From a virus: a stretch of DNA of 34,018 bases. Location of the stretch: IMG/VR virus record IMGVR_UViG_3300013285_000045, positions 1 through 34,018 of that record. One strand, written 5' to 3'. Shown here piece by piece: positions 26,592 through 34,018 of this stretch. Both the position numbers and the translations under genes were made by a program. The notes under the pieces were generated by a model, which saw nothing but the letters and a program-made list of their open reading frames with translations, had not been told where the DNA came from and ran no database searches. Position 1 is the first letter of the stretch, and every line of letters begins with the position of its first letter.

Positions 26592-28733
26592 TTACTCTTC
26601 TTTAAGTAAGTAACGTTTTGCACCATAACCAAGCACCCCATATCCTAGTGATGCGCTGATTGCTTGATAAATTAGCTTTTGAGCTTTTGCCTTGTCTTCA
26701 AGACTTGAACTCAACTTTTTAGCTTCAACCAACATTGAATTTCTTGTGGCTTCATCAATAACGCCCAAGTTTTTCAAATTTTCCGCCGTGGATTTGACTG
26801 CTGCTTCAACTTCTTGTGGCTTGCTTGCCCTGTCCAAATTGGACTGAAGCTCCATCATTGCATCTTTGGCTTTGATAGATTGTGCCTGTTGAGTTTGGAA
26901 CCTAGCTTGTGGAGGGATTGGCTTTTCTTTGGCATTTTTTACACGCTGAAGAAAATCCTTTGGGCTCTCAACCGTTCCCAATACTTTTTCAAGTCTTGAA
27001 GACGCTTTTTTTGCCAAATCTTCTACTTCTGGAACTTTGCTTAACGATGCTTCTGCGGTTTCTTTAACTTTCGCAACAGACTCCATTGGAGCCTTGAGTT
27101 CGCTAAAAACTCTAAGAAATCCTTCATTGTTTTTGATAAATTTTGAGACCTCTTTGGAAGACATGCTTTCCATTTGAGTCCGAAAATATCCTTTTATCGC
27201 ATCAACAACTTCTGGCTTTTTGCCGCCGGTTAACGCAAGCAAACGTTCCGCTCGTTCTTGAGATCCATCAAGGTAGTACTTTGCTGTTGCAGCTTTATCG
27301 GCTGAAAACAACACTTCTTGTTCAGCAAGTAGATCTGCTTCTGTCAATGCCCCACCACGGCCAGCCGTAGCTTTTTCAATAGGAGCGGACAACTGTCTGT
27401 ATTTTGAAAGGTACTCCCCAACCCTTGGTTCGTATTGTTTCATTGCCTCAGAAAGCATTTTTGCAACTGCTTGCCTACGGCTACCATCTAATGCCGCAAA
27501 CCCGGACTCTTCAGCCAATTTTCTGTCAGTAAGCATTCGCCGCATAAATTCGGCTTGCTCTAACGTGATTGGTTGGGTTTTTGTTGTTTTAGGAGCTATT
27601 TGCCTTCCGCCAGACAACAATAATTGAGCCGGACTAGAGGCTTTTGCAATTTCCGACCTCATCTCTGCCGCATTAAGAGGAACTTCTTCTCCCCTCAACG
27701 ATTGAAGCCTGGCCCTTAATTGGCTCTTGAATGGCTCCGTTGTTCCTTCAATTTGCCGTTCAAGCGTGTTAATTGCCTCATCAAAGATTGGTTTGCTTTG
27801 TGGGTTTGTAGAAATAAAGTCGCCAGCCGATTCTCTGGGCTTTGCTTCTGCAAAAGCTGGATCTTTAATTTTTGTAATCGCTTCTTCAGTCCGAGTTGCT
27901 GCTGCAGATTGAATATTTGATCTACCTACTGGCTGAATGATTGCACCAACATCTTCTGGCAACACTCCAGATTTGGGATGAAATGCGTTTAATGCCGAGG
28001 TTATTTTGCCGTGAGCTTGGTCAGCAACTTGTTTTGCTTTTTGAATAGCAGCGCCCAATCGCTCACGAACACCTGTACGTTCTGCAATTTGGGGTACTTT
28101 TGAAGCATCTGTAGGTTGGACTCGACCAGCGGCAACGTCAGGAGAACGTTCCATTTCCCTTAGCACTCGTTCGCTTTCGGAAATCTTGCTTAGTTCTTCA
28201 GCAATCTTGGGAGTCAACATTCTTGTTGTTTTTTCCCGTAATGCTGATGCCAGATCTTTGATGCCTACTCCTCTGGCTTTCCCCAACAGTTCGGCAGCAG
28301 TTTTGTACGCTGGCTTGACTAGTGGCGCTCCACCAGCAACCAAAGGCACAACAGTTCCACCAACCAAAGAAGCTATAGGGTACTGTTTGCGTTCTTCTGC
28401 GCGTTGTTCTGGGCTAAACCCAAAGAACTCTTTCACTCCAGCGGGAACAAGTTTTCCAGCTTGTTCTTGAAGGTTTTTGCCTCCCATGTAGCCCAACGCA
28501 CCACCAGCAAGTCCACCGCCAATCACGCCTGGAAGCCCTAACGGAGCGCCCATTTCTGCACCCATAGCAGCGCCAGGTGCAATACCAGCAAGACCACCCG
28601 CCTCTTCACCCAAAGACTTCACGGCGGCACGATATGCGCCTTGCCCTGAGAATGGTTCAGAAGAAATTGGTTTTGCTGTTGATGGATCAAATCCACCAGA
28701 AACCGGTTTTGCGGTAGATGGGTCAAAAGCCAT
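26592..28733 (-). CDS. Putative internal virion/ejection protein
   Basis: 713 aa. Begins with a tandem repeat FDPSTAKPVSGG / FDPSTAKPISSE, followed by a Gly/Ala-rich membrane-active-looking segment (about 45-86, with GVIGGGLAGGALGYMGG). The long middle is charged and helical with coiled-coil stretches, and the C-terminus has a hydrophobic helix (YQAISASLGYGVLGYGAKRY). Large Ala/Gly and coiled-coil proteins in a row of three to four are typical of podovirus ejection proteins that form a channel through the host envelope. No lytic transglycosylase motif is seen. Assignment is by architecture and place. Confidence 0.6.
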   Translation of the reverse strand: MAFDPSTAKPVSGGFDPSTAKPISSEPFSGQGAYRAAVKSLGEEAGGLAGIAPGAAMGAEMGAPLGLPGVIGGGLAGGALGYMGGKNLQEQAGKLVPAGVKEFFGFSPEQRAEERKQYPIASLVGGTVVPLVAGGAPLVKPAYKTAAELLGKARGVGIKDLASALREKTTRMLTPKIAEELSKISESERVLREMERSPDVAAGRVQPTDASKVPQIAERTGVRERLGAAIQKAKQVADQAHGKITSALNAFHPKSGVLPEDVGAIIQPVGRSNIQSAAATRTEEAITKIKDPAFAEAKPRESAGDFISTNPQSKPIFDEAINTLERQIEGTTEPFKSQLRARLQSLRGEEVPLNAAEMRSEIAKASSPAQLLLSGGRQIAPKTTKTQPITLEQAEFMRRMLTDRKLAEESGFAALDGSRRQAVAKMLSEAMKQYEPRVGEYLSKYRQLSAPIEKATAGRGGALTEADLLAEQEVLFSADKAATAKYYLDGSQERAERLLALTGGKKPEVVDAIKGYFRTQMESMSSKEVSKFIKNNEGFLRVFSELKAPMESVAKVKETAEASLSKVPEVEDLAKKASSRLEKVLGTVESPKDFLQRVKNAKEKPIPPQARFQTQQAQSIKAKDAMMELQSNLDRASKPQEVEAAVKSTAENLKNLGVIDEATRNSMLVEAKKLSSSLEDKAKAQKLIYQAISASLGYGVLGYGAKRYLLKEE

Positions 28734-30337
28734 TACTTCACCTCAACCCAACGACCATTACGAACTACGGCTTTGTTTCCTTTCGCGTCGGCATGTACGA
28801 GTTCGTTTGGCAATGCATCTTGTTTTTCAGAAACAGATGGATTAACGACTGATGAAGCACGTTCTGTTGGTGTCTTTTGCTCTTCGAGATACGGGGTATA
28901 TGGCACTTGAGCCGACAATGTTTTAATGTCTTGCGGCTTCAAACCGTAATCGTGCAAAGTTGAATACAAATCTTGACGACGATCATCTAAAAGTGCATTG
29001 AAAGCTGGGCCGGTGTAGTTTGTTGGGTCAAGAACAGGGCCAACTTGTTTCATCATTTGAACGGTGACCCGTTGCCCACCAGTGGCAGCTCGCTCAATAG
29101 CATAGGCAGACAGCATTGCTTTTTTCAAGAACAAGGTAGTCTTGTCTGTTCCCGTCAAAATTTGATTCGTAGCGGAAGTGGCGTCCGTTGACTCAGGCAA
29201 CGAACTCAACTTTTCAAAGAATGAAGCCGCTTTTGCTTTCAATCCTTTAGTAACTTCTGGATCTTGCAGATCGCGTTGAAGTCCCTCAATCGTTCTAATG
29301 CCTTGCACGCTAGATTGAACAACCGCAGCATCTTTTGTTGGCAAGTCTAATCCGGTTGCTTCTCGAATTACTGAAGAAATGCCACCTGTTGCGCTAGTCC
29401 CCGCCCTTCCTTTAGCGCCAAGTTTTGTTGTTCCAACACGCTCTGTTCCATCCGGCATTACATAAACGCCATATCCTTCTGGAGTCACGCCAACAATTTT
29501 CAAAGTTGTTTTTGGCTCTCGCAAACCAGCAACTAGCCTTGCTTGTTCTATCCTGTCTTCTCGTCTTTGTTTTTCAAGATCGTACTTGGCAAGTGTTTCT
29601 TCTGCCTTTTTTGCAGACGCTTTTGCCAGTTCTAGCGTAGATGCAAGGCCGCGCTGTCTGGCGTGTTGAGCCATGAAGTCAGCACCCTCTTTGGCAAACA
29701 ATGCCTGCGCCTCGTAATACGCTTCTTCCTTGTCTGTGGCAGCAAGTTTGGTGATGCGCTCCAGTTGCTTGGATAGAGTCTGACTCTTGCGAACAAGATT
29801 GTTCAGCCCGTCTTCAAACTTCTGCTTTTGTTCTTTGTAGCGGTTGAGATCACCCGCTCGAATGCCTTCCATCATGCCGTTCATTCCAGCCAACGTGATG
29901 GTTGCCGGAACCTTTCCACCCGTACCAATCATGTGTCCCATGATCGTTGTGGCAGCGGCAAGGGCTAGGTTTTCACCAATGCTGCGCTCTGTAGGATGGA
30001 ACTGCTCCTTAGCAATAGACAGTTCTGTTTCCTGCAATTGTTTGTAGGGATCAGATCCGGTAATGGATGATCGCTCTTGTCGAATAAGTTCAGCTTTCTT
30101 TGCAGCATCTTCACCCTGCTGCTGAACTTTGAACATCTCCTGATCGTTTTTGTACTGAGCGTCTTCGCCAACCAACTTGGCAACGTTTTCTCTGGCAGAG
30201 TCACGCTCTTGTTCCAGCTTTGTGCCTAAATTTTGTTTGGGTTGTGGAGAATCAGCAGAAGGCGCAGCAGCAGCTGCCCTGACGGCTTTATCCACAGGAT
30301 TGACGTTCAGCGCGGAAATGAGTGCGGCAGTAGCCAT
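28733..30337 (-). CDS. Putative internal virion protein, coiled coil
   Basis: 534 aa. Mostly charged and helical: coiled-coil stretches at about 35-120 and 165-275 (for example QKFEDGLNNLVRKSQTLSKQ and KKAEETLAKYDLEKQRREDR) flank a short hydrophobic Gly-rich part (LALAAATTIMGHMIGTGGKV, ~125-145). The C-terminal half is partly disordered. Its stop overlaps the 713-aa gene start by 1 nt, so the two are made together. Role inferred: ejection or internal core protein. Confidence 0.58.
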   Translation of the reverse strand: MATAALISALNVNPVDKAVRAAAAAPSADSPQPKQNLGTKLEQERDSARENVAKLVGEDAQYKNDQEMFKVQQQGEDAAKKAELIRQERSSITGSDPYKQLQETELSIAKEQFHPTERSIGENLALAAATTIMGHMIGTGGKVPATITLAGMNGMMEGIRAGDLNRYKEQKQKFEDGLNNLVRKSQTLSKQLERITKLAATDKEEAYYEAQALFAKEGADFMAQHARQRGLASTLELAKASAKKAEETLAKYDLEKQRREDRIEQARLVAGLREPKTTLKIVGVTPEGYGVYVMPDGTERVGTTKLGAKGRAGTSATGGISSVIREATGLDLPTKDAAVVQSSVQGIRTIEGLQRDLQDPEVTKGLKAKAASFFEKLSSLPESTDATSATNQILTGTDKTTLFLKKAMLSAYAIERAATGGQRVTVQMMKQVGPVLDPTNYTGPAFNALLDDRRQDLYSTLHDYGLKPQDIKTLSAQVPYTPYLEEQKTPTERASSVVNPSVSEKQDALPNELVHADAKGNKAVVRNGRWVEVK

Positions 30338-30339
30338 AT

Positions 30340-31422
30340 TTACCCCTGTACAGGTTGTGTGCCTGGGAGCATGTTGTAGAACAGATTAGACATCAACTTC
30401 TGAGTCTGTGCCGCCACATCCTTGTTGCTCAACACACCCGCTTGGATTGCCGCCATCAAGTACTTGTCACCCATAGCCATCTCTTGCAATGAATTTTGAT
30501 AGTTCTGCTGAACCATGTTTGTTTGCATTTCTACGAGCCTGTTTTGAGCTTGCTGTGCGCCTACGCCGCCCAGTCTGTCTGACCCTTGCGCCACTCTTGC
30601 TTTTGCCGCATTCATCTGCTGGAGTTGGCCTGGAGTGAGATCTCCCTGCGTAGATCGAGCAAGTCCTGCCTCTCCGCGCTGAATGTACGGTTGCCCTATT
30701 TGCCGAATAGGTTGCACTACATTCTGCTGAGTTTCCTGAGCCGCACGCTGCACAGCCTTGCCTTGCTGACGGGCTTGCAACAACTGAGGAAGGCTTCTTA
30801 CCAGCGCTTCTGGCAAGTTTCCTACAGCGTTAGGAATTCCTCCCACAAGCCTGTCAATTCCTTGTGAGCCAGCATTTAATATCTGCTGTAGAAAATTAGG
30901 GTCTTGAACAGTCGGTGTTGGCGCGACCTGTCCAAAGTTAATACCTTGACCCTGTGGCGCACCGCCCATGGTCATGCCTTGCCCTTGAGGCGCATTGCCA
31001 AACCGAAATCCTTGTCCCGTTGCATCTTGCTCTCCTGATGGAGCATTTGCAATTGAGTAATCGGTAGTGGTGGGGCTGTTATACGATGACGTCAAACCAT
31101 AAGCATTTGGTTGACCTCCCGACCCAGCCGAGTAGTCAGAATACTGTTCTGTTTGAGGTGAAGCATCTTCATGCCCAAGACCAAATCCACCAAAGTTCTG
31201 CAACTCATCAGGACTGGCATAGGAGTAATCATTTCCGTAAGCGTAAGACGGGATGCCTGTGTCTGCGTGTAAATGTCCGCTGCCACCATGATCTCGCAAC
31301 ATTTGCGCTTCTTCATCATTGATGTAAGCCAGATGCTCTCCCGCAGGAGCTTTTGCTTTTAGCAATGACGCAATTTGCCGGACGTTGGTGTTCATCCCAA
31401 GCAGTTGTTGAAGATCAGCCAT
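30340..31422 (-). CDS. Putative internal virion protein with GQG motifs
   Basis: 360 aa. N-terminal helical domain (LQQLLGMNTNVRQIASLLKA), a Gly/Ser/Tyr/Asn-rich disordered middle with GQGFRFGNAPQGQG and QGMTMGGAPQGQGINFG, then Gln/Ala-rich helices (LQARQQGKAVQRAAQETQQN). The DYSIANAPSG and GQGxRFG phrases recur in the 453-aa neighbour, suggesting a shared assembly motif. Starts 1 nt after the upstream stop. Confidence 0.55.
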   Translation of the reverse strand: MADLQQLLGMNTNVRQIASLLKAKAPAGEHLAYINDEEAQMLRDHGGSGHLHADTGIPSYAYGNDYSYASPDELQNFGGFGLGHEDASPQTEQYSDYSAGSGGQPNAYGLTSSYNSPTTTDYSIANAPSGEQDATGQGFRFGNAPQGQGMTMGGAPQGQGINFGQVAPTPTVQDPNFLQQILNAGSQGIDRLVGGIPNAVGNLPEALVRSLPQLLQARQQGKAVQRAAQETQQNVVQPIRQIGQPYIQRGEAGLARSTQGDLTPGQLQQMNAAKARVAQGSDRLGGVGAQQAQNRLVEMQTNMVQQNYQNSLQEMAMGDKYLMAAIQAGVLSNKDVAAQTQKLMSNLFYNMLPGTQPVQG

Positions 31423-31423
31423 G

Positions 31424-32785
31424 TCAAACTCCTAATGCGTCTTTAAGACGTAAAGATGCCTCGTTCCATACATTTTTTCGAGGATTGCCTGTTGCTTCCG
31501 TAGATACGTCGCCTGGGTTGTAACCACCCAATCCCTGAGTAGCAACAGTAGTAACAGGACTTACCGCCGCTCTTCCGTACTGAACGGATGGCTCGGTTGG
31601 CCCCAAATACCTTGTTGAATTGCCTTGCTGTTGAGCGGTTCTTGCTGGCCCAGATGTGGTTCTGTCTGGAGCAAGCGCGTAGTTCAACCCTGCACCAATA
31701 ACGCCTCGAGCCAAACTGTCAGCAGTCCTCCCCAAACCTTGTGACGTTCCGTATCTAGGCTGAGAAGCAGAGGGTTGATCAAACATCAATCCTGTCTGAA
31801 ATGCACCAGCATCAAAATTGAGTCCTTGACCCGATGGTGAGCCACCAAATCTCAAACCCTCGCCTTGATTCATGTTTGATGCGAGGCTGTAGTCTGCTTG
31901 ACCTGGCGTGTAAGCATTTCCACTAGGAGTGACTTTAAGACCACCGCCAGCACCGCTGGTAGTCAATCCTGGCGTTGATGTCAGGTCTTTGTAACCCTGA
32001 TACCCCAAATCTCCCAAGCCAGCAGCAGCACCGCCCCTAACTGCGCCTTGAAAGATGTTTTGTCCCCGTATGGCTGCGTTTGTAGCCCCTGACGCTGCAC
32101 CACCTACAGCAGATCCACCAGCTTGACCTAATGCACCGCCAACTGCCCCTTTTGCCAACTGTCCTGCTTGACCACCCAAATACGCAGCCCCGCCGCTTTT
32201 TAAGATGTCGCCAATTTTTCCACCTTGAGCAGCAGTCAACGCGCTGGCAATTGCCGCTTGCCCGATTGGCCCAACACCAGGAATAAAATAGGCTGCAATC
32301 GGAGCCGCCTTGAGCAAAAACCCGCCAAATCCTCCAGGAGCGTTGCTCTTCCACTCAGGAGCAAACACGGGCACACCGTTAGGGCCGCGATGAGCGTAGT
32401 AGTCGGTTCTGCCTTCACCAGCAGCTTCCCAACCAATCTGAGCCTTGCCTTTAGCGTCAACCTTGTTGTCTTTGTACCAAGGAACAATCTGTCCCGTGGT
32501 TTTGTTGATCATGTTCTTGCCATCAGGCGTGTAACCAAGATCGTTCAAATCACGAACGCCTTTGTCGTACAAGATCTTTGCCATCTTGCCTTGATGGAAA
32601 GCCGCATCCATATTGCCTTTCCAACTAAAACCGTACTGCTGGGCTTGCGCTCCCAGTTGTTGCGACAGTTTGGCAATTCCTTGATCGTAGACTTGCTTGG
32701 AAGCAATTTGTTGCTGCAATTGTTGGCGCAACTGTGGCGGAAATAGGGCTAGTGCCGCCTCCATGTTTCTCATGTCAAGAGCCAT
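31424..32785 (-). CDS. Putative internal virion protein, Gly-rich
   Basis: 453 aa. A Gln-rich helical N-terminus (PQLRQQLQQQIASKQVYDQG), a middle domain with YAHRGPNGVPVFAPEWK, a long Gly/Ala membrane-active-looking segment (~155-250: FLLKAAPIAAYFIPGVGPIG, GGALGQAGGSAVGGAASG), and a disordered C-terminus with GEGLRFGGSPSGQGLNF. Fits an ejection protein by composition and by its place in the row of four. Function is inferred. Confidence 0.55.
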   Translation of the reverse strand: MALDMRNMEAALALFPPQLRQQLQQQIASKQVYDQGIAKLSQQLGAQAQQYGFSWKGNMDAAFHQGKMAKILYDKGVRDLNDLGYTPDGKNMINKTTGQIVPWYKDNKVDAKGKAQIGWEAAGEGRTDYYAHRGPNGVPVFAPEWKSNAPGGFGGFLLKAAPIAAYFIPGVGPIGQAAIASALTAAQGGKIGDILKSGGAAYLGGQAGQLAKGAVGGALGQAGGSAVGGAASGATNAAIRGQNIFQGAVRGGAAAGLGDLGYQGYKDLTSTPGLTTSGAGGGLKVTPSGNAYTPGQADYSLASNMNQGEGLRFGGSPSGQGLNFDAGAFQTGLMFDQPSASQPRYGTSQGLGRTADSLARGVIGAGLNYALAPDRTTSGPARTAQQQGNSTRYLGPTEPSVQYGRAAVSPVTTVATQGLGGYNPGDVSTEATGNPRKNVWNEASLRLKDALGV

Positions 32786-32792
32786 AAGATCC

Positions 32793-33251
32793 TCATTGCG
32801 TTACAAGAGCGTTTTCAATCTGGCGGTGAATAGACTCGTGCGAACTGAGCCAATTATAAAAATCATCTTCTACCCGCCAATCGCTATCCAACAAGTTGAA
32901 CGGATTGTCTAAACCTAGTTGAGATGCCAACCGTTGATGGATCTCGTTGTGAACAAACAGCCAATCATCAAGGTTGCTGGGGTCTGCATCAGCTATTGGG
33001 TACAAAGGCGTGGCTATGCCCTTGCCTGCCAACATCTCATAAAACACCTGATGCTGCCTAGCATTTTCGTACAAAAACGTTTGCAAACCATCAACGTCAC
33101 CAAACTTGACGTAAGCAAGAGCGTCAAAGTCAAACGATGATTTGTCTGCATACGAACCAGTAATGTTGGAAGAAGGTTGAGCTGGCGCAACTGCCGCAAC
33201 ACTCGGAAGACCCGAGATTGGAAGGCTAGAGATTGGGCCAAATCCAAGCAT
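32793..33251 (-). CDS. Conserved phage protein of unknown function
   Basis: 152 aa. The start MLGFGPISSLPISGLP and the regions DDWLFVHNEIHQRLASQLGL, NLLDSDWRVEDDFYNWLSSH and EIHRQIE-like end (ESIHRQIENAL) match a recurrent phage protein I recall located before ejection-protein genes. The two D/N-x-WL-x(3-4)-H-x(2)-IH units look like an internal duplication (about 94-106 and 132-143). Function unknown, probably virion-related. Confidence 0.65.
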   Translation of the reverse strand: MLGFGPISSLPISGLPSVAAVAPAQPSSNITGSYADKSSFDFDALAYVKFGDVDGLQTFLYENARQHQVFYEMLAGKGIATPLYPIADADPSNLDDWLFVHNEIHQRLASQLGLDNPFNLLDSDWRVEDDFYNWLSSHESIHRQIENALVTQ

Positions 33252-33253
33252 GA

Positions 33254-33514
33254 TTACTTACACTTCCACCGCGACAGCGCAGCTGCCTTGCGAGTAGGCT
33301 TGCCGTCCTTGTCTTTCATAGGACCAGGCATTCCGCTCATCCTCGCGCAGAACGAATCTTTCCGCGCCCCGCCTTGTGGCTGCGGTGCCTTAAGGTTGGA
33401 GCCGGTCGCATTGTTGTATTTCTCTCTGCCCTTGGCGGTCAAGCCCGCACCCTTAGATACGGGAAGTTTTTCGCCTCTACCAATGGCTAAGGATGGGGTC
33501 TTCTTCTTAGGCAT
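33254..33514 (-). CDS. Basic small phage protein
   Basis: 86 aa. The block GAGLTAKGREKYNNATGSNL with KAPQPQGG, SFCARMSGMPGPMKD and a final RWKCK is a widespread small phage protein in my memory, function unknown. Strongly basic, with Cys residues that might bind metal. It lies 2 nt before the next gene and 3 nt after the DUF4376-like stop. Confidence 0.72.
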   Translation of the reverse strand: MPKKKTPSLAIGRGEKLPVSKGAGLTAKGREKYNNATGSNLKAPQPQGGARKDSFCARMSGMPGPMKDKDGKPTRKAAALSRWKCK

Positions 33515-33517
33515 ATA

Positions 33518-34018
33518 TCACCAATTGATAAGGTCAAGTTCTTCAGCCGTCGTGGCAGCGCCAATCTGTGCCACCAGCCCCGCTTCCTTTTGATAGAGCG
33601 GAATCACTTGGGCAGCAATCTCCAGCGCGATCTTTTCCAACTGCGCCAGCGTGTAGATTGAATAGACGCCGTCTGCTGTCTTGTATCCACACTCTGCTGG
33701 TTGCCCTGCTGCTGCTGCCAACTGGGTCACTTGGATGCAGATGCTCAGTTTGTTTTTGTCCGACTCCGTTGAACCAAACACCCCAAGGCTCGTGGTCTTG
33801 TCGGCGTACATCTCTATGTTCTTAGCCGCTGAGATTTCCAACTGCTTTTTGGCTTTGGCGGCATCAAGGTCAGTCAGCACCACATCAGCAGCAATGGTGC
33901 CGCCAAACAATGGGCAGGTTGAGTCCGACACCAGCGCAAGTTCAGCCTTTGCCACAAGGCCAGTTTGTGGCGTTAGTGCCACTTGATAACTGCTAAAGTG
34001 TGCAGTTTCTCCATTATC
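33518..34018 (-). CDS. DUF4376-like fibre/assembly protein, 5' end cut
   Basis: Open from the window edge (34018) to the stop at 33518, 166 codons visible; a GTG at 33982 exists, but the frame stays open upstream of it (DNGETAHFSSYQ), so the real start is probably outside. The blocks LDAAKAKKQLEISAAKNIEM and VIPLYQKEAGLVAQIGAATT with the ELDLINW end match the DUF4376 domain seen in tail-fibre assembly or fibre C-terminal proteins as I recall it. Role inferred: fibre chaperone or fibre end. Confidence 0.68.
   Translation of the reverse strand, partial: DNGETAHFSSYQVALTPQTGLVAKAELALVSDSTCPLFGGTIAADVVLTDLDAAKAKKQLEISAAKNIEMYADKTTSLGVFGSTESDKNKLSICIQVTQLAAAAGQPAECGYKTADGVYSIYTLAQLEKIALEIAAQVIPLYQKEAGLVAQIGAATTAEELDLINW

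Noticed and set aside
33518-33982. Full-length gene starting at GTG 33982
   Set aside because: The frame stays open upstream to the window edge with protein-like sequence, and no ribosome site precedes the GTG.

Overview
The window is most of the genome of a tailed double-stranded DNA phage. A large terminase, portal, capsid, scaffold-like protein, tail fibres, lysis cassette and recombination genes are all recognisable. No tape-measure, tube or sheath protein is visible, while there is a short-tail type set of adaptor, stabilisation-like and Gly/coiled-coil-rich putative ejection proteins. A podovirus-like particle is therefore the best inference. Several small proteins resemble those I associate with phages of betaproteobacteria (Burkholderiales) and freshwater metagenomes; that host guess is weak. 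No integrase, repressor, DNA polymerase or RNA polymerase was recognised. Both ends of the window cut through genes, so it is a slice of a larger or permuted molecule.

Layout. (1) 16931 down to 1, minus strand: the packaging, head, tail and lysis block. In transcription order it holds three small genes, the large terminase, a SAM methyltransferase, an HTH-like protein, a zinc-motif protein, the portal, two very small ORFs, a scaffold-like region, the major capsid protein, small capsid-surface-like proteins, an adaptor, a stabilisation-like protein with six internal repeats, a tailspike-like protein, a lysis cassette (membrane proteins, holin, second holin-like protein, GH108 endolysin) and a fibre gene running off the left edge. 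Genes are tightly packed with many ATGA/TGATG overlaps. (2) 16932-17471: a GC-rich divergent control region with a G-quadruplex motif, hairpins, repeated TAGTCTA boxes and an orphan rho-independent terminator. (3) 17472 to 25221, plus strand: the early block. It has three small ORFs, about 440 bp of non-coding DNA with strong hairpin potential, a cytosine-C5 methyltransferase locus invaded by an HNH endonuclease, a lambda-exonuclease/YqaJ-like nuclease, a RecT-like annealing protein, an SSB-like protein, a second HNH endonuclease, a small nuclease, a glycosyltransferase and a zinc ribbon. (4) 25222-25286: a convergent junction with two large inverted repeats. (5) 34018 down to 25279, minus strand: putative internal virion or ejection proteins plus small structural and basic proteins, with a DUF4376-like protein cut by the right edge.

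The most unusual locus is 18496-19900. A Dcm-type methyltransferase (GTG start at 18496) is overlapped almost completely by a second same-strand frame (ATG start at 18500), which also looks like a recurring phage protein with repeated PTP motifs. An HNH gene is inserted near the 3' end. The downstream remnants of both frames are displaced by the same 3n+1 nucleotides, as expected if one insertion broke two overlapping frames. The second most unusual region is 18061-18421, a run of hairpins that could be a structured RNA. All functional calls rest on reading the sequence and on memory of protein families; no searches or folding programs were run.
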